5,721 nucleotides of DNA from Chloroflexota bacterium. GTDB taxonomy: Bacteria > Chloroflexota > Anaerolineae > Anaerolineales > UBA11657. Below the pieces are notes generated by a model. It was given only the letters and a program-made list of their open reading frames with translations, ran no database searches and was not told the origin of the DNA. Numbering within the stretch: position 1 is the first letter of the stretch; each line of letters begins with the position of its first letter. This document shows, piece by piece, positions 1-5,429 of the stretch. The stretch spans positions 1 through 5,721 of the forward strand of contig QWRL01000156.1 of the NCBI GenBank assembly GCA_003670425.1, read 5' to 3'. The position numbers and the translations under genes are program-made.

Positions 1-163
1 TTAGCGCGGGCGCAGCAGTGCCCCGCGGCTGTGCAGTGGCTCCCAGCCCGCAGCCGGCCGGCGCCCCCAGCAGGGCAAAGGGCAGCAGCCAGCTGCGGGC
101 AGCCAGCCGCGCACCGCGCTGCAGCCTGCACTGCAGCGCGCTGCGCCCCGCCGAATCAGTCAA
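1..163 (-). CDS. Possible N-terminus of an exported or lipid-anchored protein, cut by the left edge
   Basis: One minus-strand frame is open from about 163 to the left edge. It reads like an export signal: a basic segment (RLAARS), then a hydrophobic core (WLLPFALLGAPAGC), then a small-residue, Pro/Thr-rich stretch (GATAQPRGTAAPAL). PAGC could be an imperfect lipobox, although proline at -3 is unusual. The start is unclear: the only standard start codon seen is TTG at 161-163, and no Shine-Dalgarno sequence precedes it. A candidate promoter at 166-194 would start transcription near 159, just after that TTG, so the promoter and this start cannot both be right. A second minus frame ends in TAA at 1-3 but has cysteine- and arginine-rich content and looks non-coding. 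No function can be assigned. GC-rich DNA often leaves such frames open, so this is tentative. Confidence 0.3.
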   Translation of the reverse strand, partial: MTDSAGRSALQCRLQRGARLAARSWLLPFALLGAPAGCGLGATAQPRGTAAPAL

Positions 164-165
164 CC

Positions 166-194
166 AATGTAATTTCAAAACTCCTGCCAGCCAA
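166..194 (-). promoter_or_regulatory. Candidate sigma70-type promoter for the left-edge gene
   Basis: On the minus strand TTGGCT (189-194) and TACATT (166-171) are separated by exactly 17 bases. Each hexamer matches the consensus at four of six positions. The region is also locally AT-rich compared with the flanks, and the predicted start of transcription is near 159. It lies downstream of the tRNA-Glu terminator and points away from the window. It conflicts with the TTG start at 161-163, so one of the two is wrong. Confidence 0.3.
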
Positions 195-227
195 ATGGTA
201 ATGCATAGCGGGGTGAAGTGCTGAGCC

Positions 228-260
228 AAAACAGTGCCGCCTCCCATGCCCGGGAGGCGG
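228..260 (-). terminator. Hairpin terminator after tRNA-Glu
   Basis: A perfect 9-bp GC-rich stem (CCGCCTCCC at 237-245 against GGGAGGCGG at 252-260) closes a 6-base loop. It begins 12 bases beyond the tRNA-Glu 3' end. Read on the minus strand the stem is followed by CACTG and then four T's at 228-231. The U-tract is short and slightly displaced, but position and stem strength fit intrinsic termination of the tRNA transcript. Confidence 0.6.
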
Positions 261-272
261 TGGAAACATTAG

Positions 273-345
273 TGCCCCCACGGGGATTCGAACCCCGGTT
301 TTAGGCTTGAAAGGCCCACGTCCTAGTCCCCTAGACGATGGGGGC
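273..345 (-). tRNA. tRNA-Glu (anticodon UUC)
   Basis: The minus strand folds into a complete 73-base cloverleaf. The acceptor stem is GCCCCCA paired with TGGGGGC, with discriminator A at 273. The D arm is GTCT...AGGAC. The anticodon stem TGGGC/GCCTA contains one G-U pair, and its loop CTTTCAA has anticodon TTC, which reads GAA/GAG (Glu). The variable region is AAAC and the T arm CGGGG-TTCGAAT-CCCCG is perfectly paired. CCA is not encoded: the discriminator is followed by CT, so it must be added after transcription. A hairpin terminator follows closely. The gene upstream is the YgiT-type zinc protein on the same strand. Confidence 0.96.
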
Positions 346-368
346 TCAGCAAGCAAGCACCGCAGTTT

Positions 369-397
369 ACCATATAGAGATTAAATTCGGCCGGAAA
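369..397 (-). promoter_or_regulatory. Candidate promoter for tRNA-Glu
   Basis: On the minus strand TTTCCG (392-397) and TATGGT (369-374) lie 17 bases apart in a locally AT-rich stretch. Transcription would start near 362, giving a leader of about 17 bases before the tRNA. The -35 match is poor (three of six) and the -10 match moderate (four of six). Overlapping alternatives such as TATATG exist, so the exact boxes are uncertain although the region is the plausible place. Confidence 0.35.
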
Positions 398-409
398 TAT
401 TTTATTGCG

Positions 410-476
410 TGCGCGATGACGCGCATCCGGCCGATAGCCGCGGCTCGGGCGCGGACCGGCTGCCGGCAACCGCGGC
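410..476 (-). other. Inverted repeats downstream of the zinc-finger gene
   Basis: Two GC-rich inverted repeats follow the stop of the YgiT-type gene. The first pairs GCCGCGG (437-443) with CCGCGGC (470-476), 7 bp, enclosing a smaller CCGG...CCGG fold. It starts inside the stop codon. The second is TGCGCG (410-415) with CGCGCA (420-425) around a 4-base loop. Neither is followed by a T-run on the minus strand, so they may stabilise or stop the transcript but are not classical terminators. Confidence 0.3.
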
Positions 477-778
477 TAACTGGCGCCAGAGCTGGCTTTG
501 GGGCGGCGCTGCGCAGACAGCACGCGCTGCCGCCGCGACCAGCGCAGGCGTTGCTGCGCAAACTCCGCACTTGAGCCCAGCACAGTTGCCACGCGGCGCA
601 ACGTTGGGCTGTCATGTTCTACGTATCCACAATAAAAGCACTTCCACGCGGGCAGGTTTGGCACCAGCACAAAGTGGTTGCCGTGCCAGCTGGCATGCGT
701 GGCAGTGTAGGCGCGCAGTACGCCAAATCCACAGTGCGTGCACTGCCGTCCGTCGAGGAATGGGGAGATGTTGGTCAA
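476..778 (-). CDS. YgiT-type (MqsA N-terminal-like) small zinc-finger protein
   Basis: This is a 100-residue protein with two CxxC pairs, C13-x2-C16 and C47-x2-C50, spaced as in a four-cysteine zinc site. Between them lies HFVLVPNLPAWKC followed by CGY and an acidic stretch. That arrangement matches the YgiT-type zinc-finger family, related to the N-terminal zinc domain of the antitoxin MqsA. The helix-turn-helix half of MqsA is absent. Instead the protein ends in a basic, Arg- and Gln-rich tail (about residues 71-94). The start is TTG at 776-778: an in-frame stop lies two codons upstream and no ATG precedes the first CxxC. No Shine-Dalgarno sequence is visible. It sits 110 bases after lepB, and a possible promoter lies in that gap. 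No toxin gene is adjacent, so calling it an antitoxin would be unsupported. The biological role is unknown. Confidence 0.8.
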   Translation of the reverse strand: MTNISPFLDGRQCTHCGFGVLRAYTATHASWHGNHFVLVPNLPAWKCFYCGYVEHDSPTLRRVATVLGSSAEFAQQRLRWSRRQRVLSAQRRPKASSGAS

Positions 779-819
779 GTATTAATCGGCTTGTGGCTTG
801 CTAGTTTGATTAGGTCTCT

Positions 820-835
820 ATTTTATCACCGTGAT
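820..835 (-). promoter_or_regulatory. Candidate -10 box with adjoining palindrome upstream of the zinc-finger gene
   Basis: The minus strand carries TAAAAT (820-825), five of six to the -10 consensus. It is immediately preceded by the palindrome ATCAC-G-GTGAT (825-835). Transcription would begin near 813, leaving a leader of about 35 bases. No convincing -35 box is present 16-18 bases upstream. The palindrome overlapping the promoter could be a repressor site, but it is short and could be chance. Confidence 0.25.
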
Positions 836-856
836 GCAACGCTGCGACTCGCATTA

Positions 857-873
857 ACGCCAACTTTTGGCGT
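857..873 (-). terminator. Hairpin after lepB, possible weak terminator
   Basis: A perfect 7-bp stem (ACGCCAA at 857-863 with TTGGCGT at 867-873) closes a 3-base loop, 15 bases beyond the lepB stop codon. On the minus strand it is followed by TAATGCG, with no T-run. It may mark or protect the 3' end of the cdaA-to-lepB transcript, or it may be rho-assisted. Intrinsic termination alone is not well supported. Confidence 0.35.
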
Positions 874-888
874 GGCCGTTGTGCAGCA

Positions 889-1515
889 TCAACCTGACGG
901 CAGCAGTTCCGGATACACATGGCGCACAATGCGGCGCCAGCTGCCAATCGGAAAGTACACCGCCCACACTTTGCCGACCACTTGTGCGCGCGGAATCAGG
1001 CCCACCTCCGGATCGCGCGAGTCTTTTGAGTAATTGCGGTTGTCGCCCATCACAAACAGCTGGCCGGCAGCCACCTGCCAATTGCGGCCGCCGAAATCAA
1101 GCATCAGCTCCGGCAGATATGGCTCCGCCAAAGCCGTGCCATTTACAAACACCTGCCCGTCCCGCATCTGCACTTTGTCACCCGGGATGCCAATCACGCG
1201 CTTGATGAAATCTGTTTCGCCGGCACGCCCAAGCATTCCATCCAGCAGCGAACCCGGCACGCTGCTGGGCGGCACGAAGACAACAATTTCACCGCGCTGC
1301 GGATCGGCATACCAGTAGCTGAAGCGGCTGACTACAATGTACTCGCCCTGCCGAAAAGTGTTTTGCATGCTGGCGCCGTCGATGCGGAAGCGGGCGCTGA
1401 AAAGATTCACCGCCAGGAAAATCACGGCCGCCATCACGGCGGTCTCCACCACTTCGATCACCAGCATGCGCCAGTTCAGGCGCACGCGATCCGGCGGCGT
1501 TTCAGCGCTGCTCAT
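889..1515 (-). CDS. lepB: Signal peptidase I (S26 family)
   Basis: LepB removes signal peptides from Sec- and Tat-exported proteins at the outer face of the cytoplasmic membrane. The ATG at 1513-1515 gives 208 residues; a TTG six bases upstream would add two. A single membrane helix spans about residues 17-39. The family boxes are present in order: GASMQNT with the nucleophile Ser49, then RGEIVVF, then FIKRVIGIPGD with the general base Lys105, and GDNRNYSKDSRD from 157 onward. The serine-lysine dyad and the late S-x-DSR box are therefore intact and the enzyme should be active. The size and single anchor resemble Gram-positive-type signal peptidases more than the two-helix E. coli enzyme. It lies 49 bases downstream of der on the same strand and is probably the last gene of that transcript. 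No Shine-Dalgarno sequence precedes the start. Known family function; activity inferred from conserved residues. Confidence 0.96.
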   Translation of the reverse strand: MSSAETPPDRVRLNWRMLVIEVVETAVMAAVIFLAVNLFSARFRIDGASMQNTFRQGEYIVVSRFSYWYADPQRGEIVVFVPPSSVPGSLLDGMLGRAGETDFIKRVIGIPGDKVQMRDGQVFVNGTALAEPYLPELMLDFGGRNWQVAAGQLFVMGDNRNYSKDSRDPEVGLIPRAQVVGKVWAVYFPIGSWRRIVRHVYPELLPSG

Positions 1516-1549
1516 GCGCAATCAGGCCCGGCGCTGCGGCGCACTGCAA

Positions 1550-1566
1550 AGTGCAGGCGCTGCACT
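1550..1566 (-). other. Hairpin in the der-lepB gap, overlapping the der stop codon
   Basis: On the minus strand a 7-bp stem AGTGCAG (1560-1566) pairs with CTGCACT (1550-1556) around the loop CGC, and it begins within the der TAG. It is followed by only two T's. A competing stem, GCACT (1550-1554) with AGTGC (1541-1545), reuses the same bases, so only one of the two can form. This could act as a 3'-end or leader element for lepB. It is too weak in U-content to call a terminator. Confidence 0.3.
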
Positions 1567-2935
1567 ATTCCTCGCGCTCGCGGAAGCCAATGCGCAGTGG
1601 CGTGCCGTTGAACGGATATTGCTGGCGGATGGCGTTGACGAGGTAACGGGTATAGGAAAAGTGCACCAGCTTGCGGCTATTAATGTGAAACACAATGAAC
1701 GGCGGCGCAGTCGCCACCTGCGCTGCAAAGTAAATTCGCAGGCGCTGGCCGGACTGCGATGGCGGCGCGTGCTGGTCCATCGCTTGCTGCACCAGCCGGT
1801 TTAGCGCGGCCGTGCCAATGCGCTCATTGCGCGCGGCCTGCACTTCAATAATGGTGGGCAGCAGCTGGTTCACGCGCTGGCCGGTCACTGCAGACACAAA
1901 CAGCACCGGTACATAATCCAAAAACTTCAGGTGCTCGCGCACCCGCAGGCGGTAATCCTCAATCGTGTGGCTGTCTTTATCCACCGCATCCCATTTGTTT
2001 ACGAGCACCACCACACTGCGCGCCTGCTCCACTGCCATCCCGGCAATATGTGCGTCCTGCGCAGTAAACGGCTCCAGCGCATCCACAACCACAGCCACAA
2101 TGTCCGAGCGTTCGATGGCCCGCAACGCGCGCAGCACACTGTATTTTTCGACGCCGCCCTCAATGCGCCCGCGCCGGCGGATGCCGGCCGTGTCAATCAG
2201 CGTGATGTCCGTGCCCATGTAGCGCAGCTGCGTGTCCACCGCATCGCGCGTGGTTCCGGCAATTGGTGACACAATTACCCGCTCTGTACCGAGCAGGCGG
2301 TTGAGCAGGCTGCTCTTGCCAACATTCGGCCGGCCCACAATCGCCACCTTCAGCGTGCTGTCGGCGGGCTCCGGGCTGGCCGGCGGCAGCAGTGCCACCA
2401 CTTCATCCAGCAAATCTCCAGTTCCAATTCCATGCACCGCAGAAATTGCCACAGGGTCGCCCAATCCAAGTTCGTAAAAATTGGCAGCCATTGCGCGGCG
2501 CTCCGGGTTGTCGCCTTTGTTCACCGCCAGCAGCACCGGCGGCCGGCGCACACCGCCCGCGCTCTTTTGGCGCCGCCGCAATAGGTCGGCAATCTCGGCG
2601 TCGGTGGCGGTCACGCCCACATTTGCCTCCGCCATAAAAATAATCACGTCGGCATCGGCGATGGCCATTTCAGTTTGCGCGCGAATCTCGGCTAGAAAAT
2701 CCACCGAGCCGGTGGCCAGCGGATTTGGCCGCACCACATCATCGAAGCCTTCGATGCCGCCCGTGTCCACCAGTGCAAAGATTCTGCCGTTCCATTCCAC
2801 CGTGGCAAACAACCGGTCGCGCGTAGTGCCCGGTTCGTCATCCACCACGGCAAGGCGCTGTCCGGCCAGCCGGTTGAACAGCGTCGACTTGCCGACATTG
2901 GGGCGGCCAACAAGCGCCACGATTGGTCTGGACAT
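1565..2935 (-). CDS. der: Ribosome biogenesis GTPase Der (EngA), two G domains plus KH-like domain
   Basis: Der is an essential GTPase with tandem G domains that acts in assembly of the 50S ribosomal subunit. The 456-residue product has both. G domain 1 has P-loop GRPNVGKST (10-18), PGTTRD (35-40), DTGG (57-60) and NKGD (139-142). G domain 2 has GRPNVGKSS (201-209), AGTTRD (226-231), DTAG (248-251) and NKWD (313-316), followed by the typical RRRGRIEGGVEKYS. A KH-like domain fills roughly 366-456, and the protein stops right after it, without the long basic tail of E. coli Der. Oddities are confined to G domain 1: switch II carries about 12 extra residues (near 63-84) compared with E. coli Der. 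The usual VDAR-like segment reads AEAN, and about six extra residues precede NKGD. The ATG start at 2933-2935 is set by family alignment. No Shine-Dalgarno sequence is present. It is co-directional with ybbR (124-base gap) and lepB (49-base gap). Confidence 0.97.
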   Translation of the reverse strand: MSRPIVALVGRPNVGKSTLFNRLAGQRLAVVDDEPGTTRDRLFATVEWNGRIFALVDTGGIEGFDDVVRPNPLATGSVDFLAEIRAQTEMAIADADVIIFMAEANVGVTATDAEIADLLRRRQKSAGGVRRPPVLLAVNKGDNPERRAMAANFYELGLGDPVAISAVHGIGTGDLLDEVVALLPPASPEPADSTLKVAIVGRPNVGKSSLLNRLLGTERVIVSPIAGTTRDAVDTQLRYMGTDITLIDTAGIRRRGRIEGGVEKYSVLRALRAIERSDIVAVVVDALEPFTAQDAHIAGMAVEQARSVVVLVNKWDAVDKDSHTIEDYRLRVREHLKFLDYVPVLFVSAVTGQRVNQLLPTIIEVQAARNERIGTAALNRLVQQAMDQHAPPSQSGQRLRIYFAAQVATAPPFIVFHINSRKLVHFSYTRYLVNAIRQQYPFNGTPLRIGFREREE

Positions 2936-3059
2936 TATTAAAGTGCTGCACTCGTCCGCGGCAACTCGCGCGCACGGAGCAGGGATGGTTGGTTGTTCTT
3001 CATTGCAGTTGGTTGAGCGGGCAAGCGCGCAGCATGGTGCACACCCGCAGCATGCTTGG

Positions 3060-4316
3060 CTAGGGAGCAGCCGGCTTGGGCGTGGGTGTGCTTGCGTCGC
3101 GCGTAATGGTCACTTGCAGCTCTTCTGGCAGCACCTGGCCCGCTTGCACAGACTGCAGCCCGGTCACCAGCACTGTCGGCTTCACAGTATGGACACCGAT
3201 GCGCAACCCCATCAAGTCCAGCACCACCTTGACATCATCCGTGCCCAGCTTTTCCAGCGCTGGCAGCGGCCCGGACAAAATCACATCAACTTTTTCCGGC
3301 GCAAAATTTGCAACCAGCCGCGGGCCAAGCCCGGTAGCCTCCACCTGCCGGCGGATGCGGATGCTGCTCTCCACCGCATCAATGCTCACCGCTACCGCAA
3401 CTGTCTGGTCGCTGGCGAGCGACACGTCCGGCGGAAGTTTCATCGCCAGGCGCGCGTCAATTGTGGCGGTGGCATTTGTAATGTCGAGCGGCTCGGTCTC
3501 AAGGTAACCGGGCAGCGCCGCCACCACATCCGGGTCGGCAGAAAAAACAGTCACCGAGGGCGGGACAGCGGTTATGTTCTTGATGCGGTAGCCGGCGGCT
3601 TGGCTGCCCTTGAACATTACGCGCACGGCCAAGTCGCGATAGCCGCCGAGCTGGGTGACGGCCACCCGCAAGCCAACGCTGGGCGGTGTCACCTGCACCC
3701 CATTCACAGACTGCAATTCCTTGTTCAGCACCCGCAACACAACCGTTTCCGCAACGGCTTCGCGCTGATCGCGCAAATCGATGCGTGCTTCCAGCGAAGC
3801 GACCGCATCAACCAGCTCCTCCGGCCCGCTGATTGCGGCATCAACCACCGAAAGTACCGGCGACCCAAATGTGTATCCAATAGCCGGGTCGCCGATGATG
3901 CGCACACGCACCGGCAGCGTACGCGTCACCACCCGCGCCAGTTGAAGCGTAACCACCGGCGGCTCAATAACCACCACCTCGGCCTGCTGGTCCGGAAACA
4001 CGCCGCGCAGCGTAACCACTTGCGAGCCGGATTGCCACTGCGTCACATCCGCCACCACGCGCAGCTTGTTGATGGCCAATGTGGGCCACGTAAGGCGTGG
4101 CGCGCGCAGCGTAACGGTGGCCTCAGTTGCCAGCCCGCCCAACACCATCACGTTGGCCTGCAAGCCGGTTACTTCGACCGGAATCGCACGCGGCACAATG
4201 CGCTCCTCAAGCGGGTTGTCCTCGTTTACCGCCACAACCCAAACCACAACTGCCAGCACTAGGCTGCTTGCAACCAAGCCAAGATTGCGCAGTACGCCCG
4301 CCCCCGCGCCGGTCAT
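3060..4316 (-). CDS. YbbR-domain protein, CdaR-like partner of diadenylate cyclase
   Basis: CdaR/YbbR proteins are anchored by one helix, face outward, and in Firmicutes bind and regulate the membrane diadenylate cyclase CdaA. This 418-residue protein has an N-terminal membrane helix (about 10-30). Four consecutive beta-rich YbbR repeats follow, at roughly 42-125, 126-215, 216-310 and 311-403. Each shows the family pattern of a lead strand such as LPVRVRI, a GY/GL element, and an S-G-P or similar turn (ISGPEELV, ILSGPLPAL). It ends in a short Thr/Pro-rich tail (STPTPKPAAP). The ATG at 4314-4316 overlaps the TGA of cdaA as ATGA, and a hairpin covers that start, so translation is probably coupled to cdaA. 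No catalytic residues are expected. The regulatory role here is inferred from family and position. The symbol cdaR or ybbR could be applied, but sequence similarity between phyla is low. Confidence 0.92.
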   Translation of the reverse strand: MTGAGAGVLRNLGLVASSLVLAVVVWVVAVNEDNPLEERIVPRAIPVEVTGLQANVMVLGGLATEATVTLRAPRLTWPTLAINKLRVVADVTQWQSGSQVVTLRGVFPDQQAEVVVIEPPVVTLQLARVVTRTLPVRVRIIGDPAIGYTFGSPVLSVVDAAISGPEELVDAVASLEARIDLRDQREAVAETVVLRVLNKELQSVNGVQVTPPSVGLRVAVTQLGGYRDLAVRVMFKGSQAAGYRIKNITAVPPSVTVFSADPDVVAALPGYLETEPLDITNATATIDARLAMKLPPDVSLASDQTVAVAVSIDAVESSIRIRRQVEATGLGPRLVANFAPEKVDVILSGPLPALEKLGTDDVKVVLDLMGLRIGVHTVKPTVLVTGLQSVQAGQVLPEELQVTITRDASTPTPKPAAP

Positions 4317-5167
4317 GCAGGCGTTCCGGTGTCAGCGCCTGCAAGTGGAAGATTGCGCCGGGCGTCTTTCCCATTTTCAGATTGGTTGCCATAGTGCATC
4401 AACAAACCCGCGCGCAGTTCGCTCGCGCTGAGGTCATTGTCGATCAGGCCGTTGTGCACAATGGAAACCGAGCCGGTTTCCTCCGACACCACCACCGCAA
4501 CGGCATCACCCAGCTCGCTGATACCCAGGGCAGCGCGATGGCGCAGCCCAAAGCGCAAATTTGTCACGCGCGCACTCACCGCCAGCGGCAGCACACAGGC
4601 CGCAGCAGCCACGCGGTCGCCGCGCAGTACTACCGCGCCGTCATGCAGTGGCGTGTCCTTGTGAAAAATCTGCTTGAGCAGGGCAACCGAAAGTGCGGCG
4701 TCCAGCTTGACACCGCCATCCACAAACTCCTGCAAGCCGCCCGTGCGCTCAATCACAATAAGCGCGCCCTGCTGCAGCCCGCTCATCTCCATGCAAGCCG
4801 CCACCAGCACCTCAACAATCGCCGCAATGTTTTCGTCGCGCTTGTAAAAGTTGAGCCATGTGCCCGCCCGCCCAAGGCGATCGAGCGCCCGCCGGATTTC
4901 CGGCTGAAAAATAACCGGGAACGCCAGCAGCAGCGCCGGCAGCATGGCCCGCAACAGCCAGGAAATTGCGCGCAGGCGCAGCGCCCCGGAGAGCACCACC
5001 ACCGCCACAATCAGCACCACCACACCGCGCATCAAGTTCACGGCCTGGGTGCCGCGCAAAATTACGAGCACGGCATAAAACGCGCCGGCCACAAGCAGAA
5101 TATCAAGCAGGCTAAGCCAGCCGATCTGTTGGGTAAAACGTGCAAGCGTGCTGCTAAAGGTGTCCAT
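4313..5167 (-). CDS. cdaA: Membrane diadenylate cyclase CdaA (c-di-AMP synthase)
   Basis: CdaA condenses two ATP molecules into cyclic di-AMP, a second messenger for potassium and osmotic balance and cell-wall homeostasis. The ATG at 5165-5167 gives 284 residues, close to the usual length of about 273; a TTG six bases upstream is an alternative. Three N-terminal membrane helices occupy about 18-37, 46-63 and 70-87. The DAC domain begins near 90 and includes GALIVIER (134-141). Both signature motifs are intact: HDGAVVL with DGA at 176-178, and GLRHRAALGISE with RHR at 209-211, followed by VVVSEETG. The enzyme should therefore be active. It starts about 90 bases after tRNA-Val with no clear promoter or terminator between them, and its stop overlaps the ybbR start. 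glmM does not follow, unlike in Firmicutes. No Shine-Dalgarno sequence precedes the start. Confidence 0.96.
   Translation of the reverse strand: MDTFSSTLARFTQQIGWLSLLDILLVAGAFYAVLVILRGTQAVNLMRGVVVLIVAVVVLSGALRLRAISWLLRAMLPALLLAFPVIFQPEIRRALDRLGRAGTWLNFYKRDENIAAIVEVLVAACMEMSGLQQGALIVIERTGGLQEFVDGGVKLDAALSVALLKQIFHKDTPLHDGAVVLRGDRVAAAACVLPLAVSARVTNLRFGLRHRAALGISELGDAVAVVVSEETGSVSIVHNGLIDNDLSASELRAGLLMHYGNQSENGKDARRNLPLAGADTGTPA
4316..4343 (-). promoter_or_regulatory. Hairpin abutting the ybbR start codon
   Basis: In the minus-strand message the last codons of cdaA form a perfect 8-bp stem. TGCAGGCG (4336-4343) pairs with CGCCTGCA (4316-4323) around a 12-base loop, and the final base of the stem is the A of the ybbR ATG. 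It occupies the place where a ribosome binding site would be. Ribosomes finishing cdaA would open it, so it should favour translation of ybbR only after cdaA. The pairing is seen directly; the regulatory meaning is inferred. Confidence 0.45.
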
Positions 5168-5260
5168 GGTCAATTTTGGCGGTAAGAGCAGCAGTGAGCA
5201 ACGGCGCAGCAGCCTGCAGAGTCAGGATGATGTGTTGTCCGCCGCAGCCGGATGCGCTTG

Positions 5261-5334
5261 TGGGCGAGATAGGGTTCGAACCTACGACCTCTTCTGTGTA
5301 AGAGAAGCGCTCTAACCAACTGAGCTACACGCCC
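5261..5334 (-). tRNA. tRNA-Val (anticodon UAC)
   Basis: The minus strand folds into a 74-base cloverleaf. The acceptor strands are GGGCGTG and CTCGCCC, with discriminator A at 5261. The D arm is GCTC-AGTTGGTTA-GAGC. The anticodon stem CTTCT/AGAAG holds loop CTTACAC, with anticodon TAC reading GUA-type Val codons. The variable loop is AGGTC, and the T arm GTAGG-TTCGAAC-CCTAT closes with a G-U pair. The acceptor stem has one U-U mismatch at pair 6:67 (window bases 5329 and 5267). CCA is not encoded; the discriminator is followed by CA. A strong promoter lies immediately upstream and cdaA follows on the same strand, so the tRNA may be processed from a longer operon transcript. Confidence 0.96.
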
Positions 5335-5343
5335 TATCTGTAA

Positions 5344-5374
5344 ATTATAGCATTGCAGTTTAAAATTGGATCAA
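5344..5374 (-). promoter_or_regulatory. Extended -10 promoter of tRNA-Val, possibly also of cdaA
   Basis: The minus strand shows a perfect TATAAT (5344-5349) with the extended element TG one base before it. TTGATC (5369-5374, four of six to TTGACA) lies 19 bases upstream. The long spacer is compensated by the extended -10. Transcription would start near 5337, giving only about a 3-base leader before the mature tRNA. No other promoter is evident before cdaA, so read-through into cdaA-ybbR is plausible. Confidence 0.65.
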
Positions 5375-5429
5375 TGGCGCGCGCGACCAAGCCGCAGTGT
5401 TGCGTCCGGCAGCACCGAACTCTGGATGC

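Noticed and set aside
156..356. Minus-strand open frame of 66 codons
   Set aside because: It runs through the whole tRNA-Glu gene and its terminator, so it is not a protein gene.
614..1033. 139-codon plus-strand open frame
   Set aside because: It crosses the zinc-finger gene, the intergenic gap and lepB on the opposite strand, and no family features are present.
2481..4262. 593-codon plus-strand open frame
   Set aside because: It lies antisense across der and ybbR, both with clear family motifs on the minus strand. Its translation is rich in His, Arg, Gln and Cys with no domain pattern, as expected from the reverse of GC-rich genes.
4127..5185. 352-codon plus-strand open frame
   Set aside because: It is antisense to cdaA and the start of ybbR; its composition is low-complexity (His, Gln, Arg) with no recognisable motif.
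5174..5260. c-di-AMP riboswitch (ydaO/yuaA type) ahead of cdaA
   Set aside because: The gap is about 90 bases and shows none of the conserved multi-stem structure; only weak 4-bp stems are visible.
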